Notes under the pieces: generated by a model | What the model saw: only the letters and a program-made list of their open reading frames with translations | Told to the model about the DNA's origin: nothing | Databases searched by the model: none | Assembly (NCBI RefSeq): GCF_033807715.1 | Contig: NC_084591.1 | Coordinates: 49,974,115 to 50,038,114 of the forward strand | DNA length: 64,000 nucleotides | Direction: 5' to 3' | Origin: Cololabis saira | Taxonomy: Eukaryota; Chordata; Actinopteri; Beloniformes; Belonidae | Position numbers and translations under genes: made by a program | Shown: one piece after another, positions 1 through 10,396 of the stretch | Layout of the letters: the number at the start of each line of letters is the position of its first letter | Position numbering within the stretch: position 1 is the first letter of the stretch

Positions 1-492
1 TGCAGTCTTTTTTTCTGCTATTAAAACATGATTTGTAATGTGAATTTGCAACACTTAAACTACAAATAATAGTTTTGGACGTGACATCAGACGTCGGACG
101 TACATGCTCTCTGTGAAAGGATGAGTAGCTCCACAACTGGAAATGGGCGGGTGGTTTGGAGCGTCTGGGACAGTCATATCCGATCTGAGTGTTTGGATGT
201 TCAGACTGACACGCATCTGCCCAAATGCGATATGGATCGGATATGAAACTACCTCCTGGAGGTGGTTTCCATCTGGTTTGCAAAAATCGGATCTCATGCG
301 GTTTGGAACTGTTCAGACTTCAAAAGAGTCATCCAGTTTCAATCTGGATGGGCTAAAAATCGGATATTTGCCTGCAGTCTGGACGCGGCCTCAGATCCTC
401 TGAAAGTGCCCATTTATTTTTGCCATAGTCCGTCCCGCCGTGTTTTTGTGCCAAAAAAGCCACTCAACTCAGCCAATAAGAAAACATAAAAT

Positions 493-493
<1 letters not shown>

Positions 494-565
<72 letters not shown>

Positions 566-580
566 TATAGATATAGATAT

Positions 581-631
<51 letters not shown>
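494..631. repeat. Compound microsatellite (CA)n-(GATATA)n-(TA)n
   Basis: A pure CA run of about 68 bases passes into GATATA repeats and then a TA run. It sits directly beside a minus-strand LINE 3' end. Reading frames across it in all directions are low-complexity artefacts. Confidence 0.95.
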
Positions 632-635
<4 letters not shown>

Positions 636-637
<2 letters not shown>

Positions 638-790
638 GCAAGGCAAGTTTGTCTAGCACAATTCAACACAAGGTAATTCATAGTAATTAAAACATAAATA
701 ACAAATAAAATGATAAGAAAAAGGTAAAATAATAAAAAGCACAAGTTGTTAAAAAGTAAGGGCAGTAGAGTACAGCAGGTACATCTCATT
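636..790 (-). mobile_element. LINE 3' end fragment (same family as 22940-23695)
   Basis: The reverse complement matches the 3' UTR at about 23430-23690 (poly-T-rich stretch, then the block ending in CTATACAAATAAACTTGCCT). Only the 3' end is present, as expected for a 5'-truncated LINE copy. The adjacent TA/CA microsatellite probably grew at its tail. Confidence 0.7.
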
Positions 791-1468
791 CTTAAAATGG
801 CAAGAATTATGTTTCTATACGGTCAAAACGTACAAAGACCGGGTCAAATACAGTATTACAAAAGTAATCTGTAACAATTTGTGCAGTGAATTAAACCAAT
901 TTGACAATTCTATGCCACAATGCCTGTTTCCAGACAAATGAAGACAAATCTCCCTACCGGACAAATAAATAAATAAATCTATGCTTGTCTTCTGCAGAAT
1001 TCAAATCATAAGTTAAACACGTAATAACCCCCCCGAGTCAGTCAAACCCATACACTTGCATTAAATGCAGAGGATTCTAGGAACTCTGGTACCACAGATC
1101 CATCATCATATTCCAGTGTTGGTCTCTTTCAGCAAAGTTTGTTTAGTCATACTTACTTACTTACTTCTGTTCACTGGTGGAGTCTAAAATATCCTAAAAT
1201 AAGTTGGCACTGCAGAGTACGACAGAAGTACCATCTGCCATGTACAAACATTCTCTCATGGAGACGGTCAGTTCCCAGCCTCCACAAAATATATTCAGTT
1301 GATGATTGTCACCTAAACACAAATCACACACACATTCAACTTATTTATTTATTTTGACTATCGTAAACTGCAGGAGTCTTCAACTGGGGGTCCGCGGCCC
1401 CCCAGGTACAGCAGGGGCTCCTCCAACTTAAAAAGAAATAAAGACAATTTTAACAAAAATAATTGACA

Positions 1469-2760
1469 TACCGTAGATGACCAAATAGTCGCCCGCGCGC
1501 AAATACGCGCCTGTGCTCTAATAGCTGCCGGGGGTCCGAGCCCATTTGGCATAATAAACGCCGGTTCAATTAAACGCCCGGGCGACTACCGGTAATAACC
1601 TGGTAATAACACTGTATTTGCATTGTATTGTGTACAGTATCGTTCATACTGCTCTGATCAGCTCCGTGTGTCGCCGTTACACAGACAAACTGTCTTTGTA
1701 TATCAGAGCATGAAAAAAAAAACGCTCCAGCCATAACCGCTCAGCGCTCCAGTAACACTGCACCCCGCTCCGCTCCAAACATGTTTGCATGTATATAAGA
1801 TGCACATGTTTACCTGAAGTCTGTGTACTGGAACTCGAAGCCGGTTTTGGGCAGGGGTGGGCTGTTCCCACACCCAAACCTGCATCCTGCCCACCTGATC
1901 AAAGTCATGGGGATTCTTTATTATTTATAATTTTATTTTTTTATATATTAAAATCCCAAAATATCTGTACCGTTTCTGATTGGGTGTGTGCACTGCGAAT
2001 CATTTTTAGACACAACAAAGAACGCATACCGCAAAAGTTGTCTCGGCGGAGGAACCCGGCGTCCCAGCAAAATGAGAAGAGAAAAAAAGAGTTCAGCAGA
2101 CAGCGCACACACTGAAGGCTGATTTATGGTTCCGCGTTACACCAACGCAGAGCCTACGGTGCAGGGTACACCGTAAGGCTGATTTATGGTTCCGCGTTAC
2201 ACCAACGCAGAGCCTACGGTGCAGGGTAAGCCGTAAGGCTGATTTATGGTTCCGCGTTACACCAACGCAGGCCTACGGCGCAGGGTACGCGGCGACCCGC
2301 ACCGTACGTGGAACTGCGCTCTTTTTTGTTGCTATTAAAACATGATTTGTAATGTGAATTTGCAAAACTTAAACTACAAATAATAGTTTTTGACGTAACA
2401 TCAAAGATTGCGCATGCTCTCTGTGAAAGGATGAGTCCAATCGGGTCGCAGCTGCTTCAACTGTGATTCCTTCACGAGGAGCGACCAGGATTTCAAACAC
2501 GCTTGATTTTCTTGCGACCTCACGATTCGTGATCCGGAGCTCGTCGTGAGGTGTTGTGTTGTGTACAGTGTGTACAATTTTAGTTCCAGTGGTACTATGG
2601 GGATCTCATATGTTCTTTGTAAGTAATGGTCTGGTGCTGCTCATTGCAAAAATAAATTGTAGCCTGGTGCAAATACCCGCCTGGTTCTTATAAACGCCTG
2701 GGGTCCAAGTGGATTTAGCATATTAAACGCCCGGGCTACTAAATGGTCATCTACGGTATT
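1469..2760. mobile_element. Non-autonomous DNA transposon with inverted ends
   Basis: The left end TACCGTAGATGACCA is mirrored by TGGTCATCTACGGTA at the right end, and both are followed inward by related blocks rich in CGCCCG and 'aaacgcc'. The inside holds a triplicated block (2115-2291) and a segment, 2336-2440, that is also found at 22-130 of the window. No transposase frame is visible. The superfamily is unresolved because no clear target duplication was found. Confidence 0.6.
2115..2291. repeat. Three tandem copies of a 59-60 bp dispersed motif
   Basis: The block starting 'aaggctgatttatggttccg' and ending in 'gcctacggtgcagggta' occurs three times head to tail. Single or inverted copies of the same motif appear at about 11078-11125, 18651-18812, 20735-20790 and 43525-43605, so it is a widespread mobile motif in this genome. 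It is not a gene. Confidence 0.85.
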
Positions 2761-3083
2761 GCAACATTGTTTGGGGCGCTTCTTATTCTTCGTACCTTAA
2801 TCAATTATTTTTAATTCAGAAAAGATTTTTGAGAATGATTTCATATTCTACTCATCAAGCACCTTCTGCACCATTATTTAGCAAATTTAAATTATCAATT
2901 TTTTCTATTATGTTTCAAACATGCCTGTTTATGTTTAAGTTAATTCATTCCAAACAAGACATTCCAGGCACTTTCATCATTTTTTTCTGTTATCATCAGA
3001 TATTCACTCTTATTCAGTTAGAGGTGGGAAGAACTTTCACTTACCTCTTTGTCTTTTACCTCCAGCAAAGATCCTCTATACAG

Positions 3084-3560
3084 AAGATAGCGCATTACCG
3101 TTACTGCCAATGGTATGAAATGGTATACACTTCCGGTCTCCTAAGTGGGCGTGGCCACTCCTCTCCCCACATCGTTTTGGAACATACAACACTAGATACA
3201 GTACAAATTTCTTCCAAAAAGACTTAAATAATAAAAATAACAGTATTATTAAGCAAAGAAGCAAGTTTTATTTTGGTTTTAATCTTCATTTTATCCGATG
3301 GGAAAACGATGAGAGCCAAATCTTGCGAGAGTGTGTTGCTCAGACAGAGACAGGTCTCAAACAAAGTTCATTTTCTGCTAATCTGTCGGTCTGAAAATGT
3401 CCATTTTGGTGTCAGAATGTTCTGAAGGTTTGTGGCTTTTGAAAAATGGGTCCCATATTTACTTAGGTTACTATGGGGCGAAGGAATTGGTAATAATCTG
3501 TGCTCACGTTCACTTTTCCCATAGGACTCAATAGACTCAGGACCTAAAAAATAAAAAAAT
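3084..3560. repeat. Dispersed repeat shared with 50850-51510
   Basis: The segment from 'gcgcattaccgtt' through 'ggactcaatagactcagg' recurs almost word for word at 50850-51510, including the phrase about 'gagagtgtgttgctcagaca'. It has no coding potential and its class is unknown. Confidence 0.7.
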
Positions 3561-3808
3561 TGTGAGTTAAAAAAAAAAAAAAAAAACGAGCTAGCTAGCT
3601 GTTTAAGAAAAGAAAATTTGTTGTTAAATTGACTTGTCTATTTCATATTTAACACTAGTTAGACCTGAAGGATAAATTAGTGACAATAACGAAGCCTAAA
3701 GCTGGAGATTGTAACGTTCCAGCTCGGCCTAACGTTACTCCTTCCACGTCTGACGAGGCCAAAGTTTCATCAACCGTAAACACATGTAGCTAATAACCCA
3801 GTCAGGAA

Positions 3809-3960
3809 CTGGTTAATAAGGTGATAGAAGCAGAATAAAACACATTCAAAAGTTATTATAAGCCAGGCTTAAAATGTGACACGTTAAACAAAAGGGAAAA
3901 AATAAGAATTCCAAGCAGGACCTGCTCTGTTTTTCTCTCAGACCCCTGGTCTACTGTGAA
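3809..3960. repeat. Dispersed repeat shared with 22707-22860
   Basis: The run 'ggttaataaggtgatagaag' and the following 140 bases recur at 22707-22860. The stretch from 3960 to 5030 shows no gene or recognised element beyond short homopolymers. Confidence 0.6.
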
Positions 3961-5034
3961 AGTGTCAGTAGAGACCTGGTCCCTCTGAATTTCAGAGCTC
4001 CATGCTCTGTGACTCTGGCCTCGGCCTTGCCGACGGTCCTGAGCTAATTTGGTCCTACGGTTCTGTTCGCCAGCTAAGACGGTCTATTAATAGCCGTTCA
4101 GGCTCCGTCTCCACCCTAGCAGATGTGCTTTGAGGCGGGCAGACGAAAGGACATACTGGTGCCTCTAACCAGAGCCCGTTTTTACCTCAACAGTTGGCGT
4201 GAGCGTGCATGTTTGCATGCAGAGAGGCTTCCCCCTGCCCGCGGGCACCGCTAGCCACCAACTTACAAGCTAGGGAGACGTCTGCACCAGTAAAGACGGA
4301 CACAAAAGTATCAAGTTGGGATTCTTGTGCACTTTACTACAGTAAACATTGAACATTTTCCATAAAACTGGAAATGTATGTTTTTGGACTTACTAAGGTT
4401 AAATGGTTGCTATTATTAATAAAAACAACCAACAAAACTCCCTTTTTTTTTTTTTTTAAACGATGAAAAATGACCAAAGAGAACATTTCAGAACAGTTTT
4501 AACGGGCTCACTTAAACAGCTGAGAATGTTCTGGATAAAACCTGCTCAAAAAAAGCTGCCTGTTCCAGTCTGTGGGTGTTAATATCCCGGCTGGTGAATT
4601 GTGCGCGTACATATTGCAGTTCTGACTCCCCAGCTGACTGTAATTTGTCTTCACCTTCCACACGTATTATCCTCACTTTTCTTCACATTTTCGTCCTCTT
4701 GCCGCTGCGCCTCGCTGTGCTCCTGTCTGTTAGCAGGGCTGTATGACACCTGAGCTACACAGTATGTGCATAGCTGCAGTCCAAGAAGGCTTACAGTACC
4801 GAACCTGCAGGCTCAGTCTACGGCACAGTCCACTGAGTAAAAATAAATAAATAATCTGGCAATTTTGTTGGGGAACAGCCAGAGAGTGGGCAATACACAT
4901 GTATCCAGAAGAATACAACAAGAAACCAGCGCACGTCTGAAGGTTCACAGAATAAATAAAATATTTGGCCCGCCCCCTCTCCTCTCTCTGTTCTTCATTC
5001 TCTCTGTCTGTTCTCTCTTTTCCTGCTCTGTCCA

Positions 5035-6251
5035 GCTGGTCTTCAGCAGGAGGTTCCCTTATGATCCTGGTCCAGGTCCCCCCTTATGATCCTGGTCCAG
5101 GTCCCCCCTTATGATCCTGGTCCTGGTCCAGGTTTCTACCCCCTTATGATCCAGGTCCTGGTCCAGGTTTCTACCCCCCTTATGATCCAGGTCCTGGTCC
5201 AGGTTTCTACCCCCTTATGATCCTGGTCCAGGTTTCTCCCCCCCTTATGATCCTGGTCCAGGTTTCTACCCCCCTTATGATCCTGGTCCAGGTTTCTACC
5301 ACCTTATGATCCTGGTCCAGGTCCCCCCTTATGATCCAGGTCCTGGTCAGAGGTGTCAAGTAACGAAGTACAAATACTTTGTTACCTTACTTAAGTAGAA
5401 ATTTTGGTTATCTATACTTCACTGGAGTAATTCTTTTTCAGACGACTTTTCACTTTTACTCCCTACATTTTCATGCAATTATCTGTACTTTTTACTCCTT
5501 ATATTTTATAAACAGCCTCGTTACTCTATTTCATTTCGGCCTTTAAATAAAAACTTTCCAGTTCTTACATCCGTTCCCTCAGATTCCTGCAACTAAACTT
5601 GGATGTACATTCCAATAAAGGTTAGGATAAATGATAACATGCCTCTGAAGTTTGACTTTGCACCATTACAATACTTATAGGCAACTAGTCATCATATCTC
5701 CTGCTCTCTGAAACACATGTTAATGCTCAATAGTACACATATATGGTTCTTTAATATATTTGCATTATACTAAGATGCATTCATTTTCAATGGCTTTTGT
5801 CCTTAATGGCTTTTTTCCCCCTTACATTACTTTTACTTTTATGTAGTTTTGAAACCAGTACTTTTATACTTTTACTTGAGTAAAAAACTTGAGTTGATAC
5901 TTAAACTTTTACAGGAGTATTTTTAAACTCCAGTATCTATACTTCTACCTGAGGAATGAATGTGAATACTTTTGACACCTCTGGGACAACTGGTCCAGAT
6001 CCCCCCCCCCCTTATGATCCAGGTCCTGGTCCAGGTTTCTACCCCCCTTATGATCCAGGTCCAGGTTTCTTCCTCCTAAAGGGGAGTTTTTCTTGCCACC
6101 GTTTGGCTTAAGGTTTTTCTCCCACTAGGGGAGTTTTTACCTGCCATTGTTTATGTAACAATTGCGCGGGGGTTTATGTTCTGGTCTCTGGAAAGATTCT
6201 AGAGACAACCTCTGTTGTAATAGATGCTATATAAATGAAATTGAATTGAAT
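5035..6251 (+). mobile_element. LINE (family A) 3' UTR with internal minisatellite
   Basis: This is a 5'-truncated copy of the same 3' UTR seen complete at 62432-63138 (minus) and 24440-25258 (plus). It ends in the family tail 'tataaatgaaattgaattga'. Inside it the phrase 'ccttatgatcctggtccagg' is tandemly repeated about ten times (5057-5346 and 6008-6070). A MITE at 5349-5982 splits the array. The tail ends about 95 bases before the siah1 exon acceptor. Confidence 0.75.
5349..5982. mobile_element. MITE with AGAGGTGTCAA inverted ends
   Basis: Left end AGAGGTGTCAA and right end TTGACACCTCT are perfect inverted repeats. The interior is rich in 'acttttac' and 'gtactt' phrases typical of a common fish MITE type. 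There is no coding frame. It is inserted into the LINE 3' UTR minisatellite. No clean target duplication was found, so the superfamily is left open. Confidence 0.7.
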
Positions 6252-6346
6252 ATTTGAAAGAAGCCAACACAATCGGCCTCTTCTGACACGGTGTAGTTTC
6301 TGCAGGAACACTGATCACCGCTCTGTTCCTTTTTTCTCCCGAGCAG

Positions 6347-6528
6347 AAATGAGTCGCCAAACTGCCACCGCGCTGCCCACTGGAACTTCCAAGTGCCCCC
6401 CCTCCCAGCGCGTGCCCACCCTGTCGGGCACCACGGCCTCCAACAGTGACCTCGCCAGCCTCTTCGAGTGTCCTGTGTGCTTCGACTATGTCCTGCCCCC
6501 CATCCTGCAGTGTCAGTCCGGACACCTG
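6347..6528 (+). CDS. siah1: siah1 coding exon 1 (N-terminus and first half of RING)
   Basis: First coding exon of a SIAH1-type E3 ubiquitin ligase, a cytosolic/nuclear enzyme that marks substrates for proteasomal degradation. The acceptor (pyrimidine run then GAGCAG) ends at 6346 and the ATG is at 6349, so two 5' UTR bases are in this exon and further 5' UTR exons must lie upstream, unrecognised. Residues 1-60 begin MSRQTATALPTGTSKCPPSQ, as in vertebrate SIAH1. RING zinc ligands Cys41, Cys44, Cys55 and His59 are here. The exon ends in phase 0 after Leu60 with donor GTACGT at 6529. A longer open frame past 6528 is intron read-through. The LINE tail ending at 6251 lies close upstream. Confidence 0.96.
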
Positions 6529-6644
6529 GTACGTACGGCTCCCACCCAAGCTCCTCCAAGGGCTTCCCTTGTGAAGACTAGCATGTGTGATTCTGAGTCT
6601 GCTCAAAGATTTCCACATAACTAATAAGCTCACTGTGATCTATA

Positions 6645-6900
6645 TCAGCGGTCGGCAACCCAAAATGTTTTAGAGCCATATTGGACCAAAAACACAAAAA
6701 ACAAATATGTCTGGAGCCGCAAAAAATGAAAAGTCTTGTATAAGCTTTAGACTGAAGGTAACACATGCTGCATGTTTCTATATTAGTTAGAACTGGGGGG
6801 AGATTTATTTTTCATTATGCACTTCGAGAAAAAAGTGGAAATGTCGAGAAAAAAGTCGAAATGTCGAGGAAAAAGTGGAAATGTTGAGATTTAAAAGGGA
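6645..6900 (-). mobile_element. hAT-type MITE fragment (CAGGGGTC family)
   Basis: From 'gcggtcggcaacccaaaatg' the sequence matches the right half of the complete element at 40741-41233, on the other strand, and the copy at 13415-13808. The inner part degenerates into repeated 'gagaaaaaagtcgaaatgtc'. It lies in siah1 intron 1. Confidence 0.6.
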
Positions 6901-7084
6901 CAGGAAAAAAGAAAAAAAGAGAAGTAAAGAAAAAAGAAAACAAGGAAAAAAAGATCTAAACGAAGAAGACAACAACACTAAAGATGTAGAACCTGGAGGA
7001 GATGATAGATGTGCTGCTGGGTCTGTGACTTGTTTCCATATCAAGTTAAAAAATGAGAGTGAGAGAAGATTCAAGTGGCAATGC

Positions 7085-7540
7085 CTTTTTTTTTTTTAGT
7101 TTGCCTCGGCGCTGCTGAAAAGTCAGCTGGAGCCGTGAGCAGCTATGAAGAGACAGAGCTCCTGGTAGATCTGGTCGTTCCTTATCTCCGTCTAGATCCC
7201 TTTTTAATTCTCTCCTCAGCCACCAGGTTTATGAACATCTGCACCTCAGAGTTGGATCATGAAACAGACTTTTGCTGCCGTTGCTGGTTGAATATAATGA
7301 ACCAGAATCCGTCAGAGTCTCCTTCTCTGATGTCACATCCTGACTCAGACGTCTGACTCCAACCCCGCGACCAATCGGTGGCCTGTAGTGTGATGACGTC
7401 AGATACAGCCGACTCAGCAGCTTAGAACCTCAGCAGAATAGTTACAGAAAAGTATCTACTCGGCACGTTACACCCCTAGTGGTAAAGAACTAAACCGAGT
7501 GGAGTCGGACTGAGTAGGTACTAGTGGAAAAGCGCCATTC
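7085..7540. mobile_element. MITE fragment (TATGGCGCTTTTCCAC family)
   Basis: The right end 'gtaggtactagtggaaaagc' near 7515-7537 and the inner blocks match the complete element at 39664-40370. The left end is missing and abuts the hAT-type fragment. It lies in siah1 intron 1. Confidence 0.6.
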
Positions 7541-7697
7541 CAGCCCCGTTTATGGTGTTTGTGTTTATCTGAACAGCTCTGCAGGATCACATGTGTTGAA
7601 TTTGTGAGTTGTTTTTGAAAATATGCTCAGTGTTGGACTGAGATTGTGGATTTGCTGAGCTGAAATAGACGTGAAAAGGTGAAATGTTTTGTTCCAG

Positions 7698-7994
7698 GTA
7701 TGCTCCAACTGCCGGCCCAAGCTCACCTGCTGCCCCACCTGCAGAGGCCCCCTGGGCTCCATCAGGAACCTGGCCATGGAGAAGGTGGCCAACTCGGTCC
7801 TCTTCCCCTGCAAGTACGCCTCGTCGGGCTGCGAAGTCACGCTCCCTCACACCGACAAGACGGAGCACGAGGAGCTGTGTGAGTTCCGGCCGTACTCCTG
7901 CCCCTGCCCCGGCGCCTCCTGCAAGTGGCAGGGCTCCCTGGACGCCGTCATGCCCCACCTGATGCACCAGCACAAGTCCATCACCACGCTGCAG
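7698..7994 (+). CDS. siah1: siah1 coding exon 2 (rest of RING and SIAH zinc fingers)
   Basis: Acceptor TTCCAG ends at 7697 and the exon encodes residues 61-159. It completes the C3HC4 RING with Cys62, Cys65, Cys72 and Cys75 (E2 binding). It then gives the two SIAH-type zinc fingers: Cys98, Cys105, His117, Cys121, and Cys128, Cys135, His147, His152. The exon ends in phase 0 after Gln159 with donor GTACGA at 7995. Reading through the donor adds [11 protein letters not shown] and a stop. The last 24 coding bases and the donor are the first unit of a 69-bp tandem array, so nine further copies of this exon end lie downstream in the intron. Confidence 0.96.
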
Positions 7995-9620
7995 GTACGA
8001 CACATGGAATCATGCCCCCTTCTACCCTAGAGAGTTAAACACAAGTCCATCACCACGCTGCAGGTACGACACATGGAATCATGCCCCCTTCTACCCTAGA
8101 GAGTTAAACACAAGTCCATCACCACGCTGCAGGTACGACACATGGAATCATGCCCCGTTCTACCCTAGAGAGTTAAACACAAGTCCATCACCACGCTGCA
8201 GGTACGACTAGTGATGCACCGAAATGAAAATTTGTGGCCGAAACCGAAAATAATAATAAACACTTGGCCGAATACCGAACAATACCGAACATGGTTCTTC
8301 GCAGTTTTTCATTTATTTTGCCAATTTTTTCACCATTGCATAACTCAAATACATTTGATTTAGGCATGCTTTTAAAAGAAAAATATCTTTTACAAAATTA
8401 CAAGGTAGAAAACATTTGTTGAACATAAAAAACTGAACATTTTTTAATTTCCCAGCATTTCTTAAATATTCCAGCAGACATTATACCAGCAAAGAACAAT
8501 AACTTAAAATAAATAAATTAGCAAAATACATTTTTTGGCCATCTTTGAGCTTACGTTAGGCTTAACTGACTGATCATTGTAACATAGGCCTTAAAACAAT
8601 AAAAATGCATTAAAGCGCTCAGGGTTTTTTATCATTTCAAATGATAAATCAAACTTGTAGCTGAAAGACTTTGCAGATGTGCCCCCTCTAGATATTTGAG
8701 CAGAACATTCATTGCAAACAGCCATTCTTGTTTTATTCTTTGCCACTCTAAAATACTTCCACACTGCTGACATGTTTGCACCGCACCACTTCACTCCACG
8801 CTCTTTTATCTGTTTGATTTCGTCATCTAAACGCACCTGTAATAGATTGATTTATGTTGTTTTGGTTCCACCTGCTGGTGAATGTTAGGTAAAATTCTTA
8901 TGTGGTTAGTTTTTTGTTGGCCAACAGTTTATGTGGTGCGCAACCATTACGGGAGTGTTATGTGGTTAGTTTTTGGTTGGCCAACGATTTATGTGGTGCG
9001 CAACAGTTACGGAGCGGCCAGTCTATTTATATTACAACGCCGTTATTAATTGTTCGGTTTTTTTCCCACTTATTCCACCGAACACCGAAAGTGTTTTTTT
9101 GCCATTTTCGGCCGAACAATTTCGGTTACCGAACATTCGGTGCATCACTAGGTACGACACATGGAATCATGCCCCGTTCTACCCTAGAGAGTTAAACACA
9201 AGTCCATCACCACGCTGCAGGTACGACACATGGAATCATGCCCCGTTCTACCCTAGAGAGTTAAACACAAGTCCATCACCACGCTGCAGGTACGACACAT
9301 GGAATCATGCCCCGTTCTACCCTAGAGAGTTAAACACAAGTCCATCACCACGCTGCAGGTACGACACATGGAATCATGCCCCGTTCTACCCTAGAGAGTT
9401 AAACACAAGTCCATCACCACGCTGCAGGTACGACACATGGAATCATGCCCCGTTCTACCCTAGAGAGTTAAACACAAGTCCATCACCACGCTGCAGGTAC
9501 GACACATGGAATCATGCCCCGTTCTACCCTAGAGAGTTAAACACAAGTCCATCACCACGCTGCAGGTACGACACATGTGGACACAGGGAATCATGCCCCA
9601 TTCTACCCTAGAGGTTTAAA
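7971..9620 (+). repeat. 69-bp minisatellite carrying the siah1 exon 2 splice donor
   Basis: The unit holds the last 24 coding bases of exon 2, the donor GTACGA and about 40 intron bases. Units begin at 7971 (the real exon end), 8040, 8109, 8178, 9197, 9266, 9335, 9404, 9473 and 9542, an exact 69-base period. The break between the fourth and fifth units is a hAT insertion. The first two units read 'gccccctt' where later ones read 'gccccgtt'. The last unit is degenerate. The peptide read across the array is an artefact. Confidence 0.95.
8209..9150 (-). mobile_element. Non-autonomous hAT transposon with a BED zinc-finger remnant
   Basis: Inverted ends TAGTGATGCACCGAA and TTCGGTGCATCACTA flank a 942-bp element. 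The 8-bp target duplication GGTACGAC is perfect (8201-8208 and 9151-9158), the hAT hallmark. On the minus strand, 8591-8836 encodes a BED-type zinc-finger start: VWKYFRV, then CNECSAQISRGG. That is the N-terminus of a hAT transposase. The catalytic body is absent, so this is an internal-deletion derivative. It landed inside the siah1 donor minisatellite. Confidence 0.9.
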
Positions 9621-9714
9621 CCTACATGCCTTCAGTGTGTGATCGTTAACCAATGAAACTATGAAAATCAATTCTTTGGTGCATATTTTATATATTTCAA
9701 TTGGTGAAAATTGC

Positions 9715-9830
9715 ACACGCGAGGTCCCGTTCATCGCTGCTTGCAGCTTTAATTATTATTAGGGCCCGAGCACTTACAGTGCGAAAGCCCTATTGTATCT
9801 GTAGGAATTCTACACCTAAACACCTACACC
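9715..9830 (-). repeat. Junction of two copies of the AAGCTGCAAGCAGC / GGGCCCGAGCAC repeat family
   Basis: 'cgctgcttgcagctttaatt' is the right terminus of one minus-strand copy. 'agggcccgagcac...' six bases later is the left terminus of a second copy. Both copies are truncated away from the junction. The complete family members are at 27356-29240 and 30071-32621. The stretch 9830-10388 holds nothing I recognise. Confidence 0.6.
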
Positions 9831-10396
9831 TAAAACATGCTGGATAGGTCTCTCCAGGACCGGAGTTGGAGACCCCTGTTTTTAAGATCTCCTTTCAGCA
9901 GTGATTCATGCTAAACAATGTACAACAAAACATCAAGCTACCATAACAATTGTTCTGTGTTTATTTGCTTTATTGTGTGCAATGTGCAGCTAAATCAAAA
10001 ATGATGCACGATTTCTTTCACTTACAATGAAAGTTATGGCTAATGGTACAAACCTTTTGTCAGTTTCAAGCTTTTAAGAGAATAAGTTGTGGATTTGTAT
10101 TGATTTTTAAATTATATTTGTTATTCATCATAATTTGATGGGTTTGTACAACCATCCATGCACACACACCCATTTCGTTTCCAGCAGTTCTCCAGCAGCA
10201 GGTATATGCCCTGCTCTTTACAAACTGCCACTCCTTTTTGAAAAATTCCACTTGGAAAGAATTTGACCTGGTGTGCAGTTTGGAGAGGCTTGTTTCTGAG
10301 TATGTGATCCAGATGTGACGTCCCAGCCTGATGCTGATGCTGGATCCTAACAGCGCCCTCTGCTGGAGCACAAGGAGAAAAACACTTGATGTAGCT

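Noticed and set aside
8973..9611. 212-codon frame with repeated [21 protein letters not shown]
   Set aside because: It is a reading of the 69-bp donor minisatellite plus part of the hAT element, not a protein.
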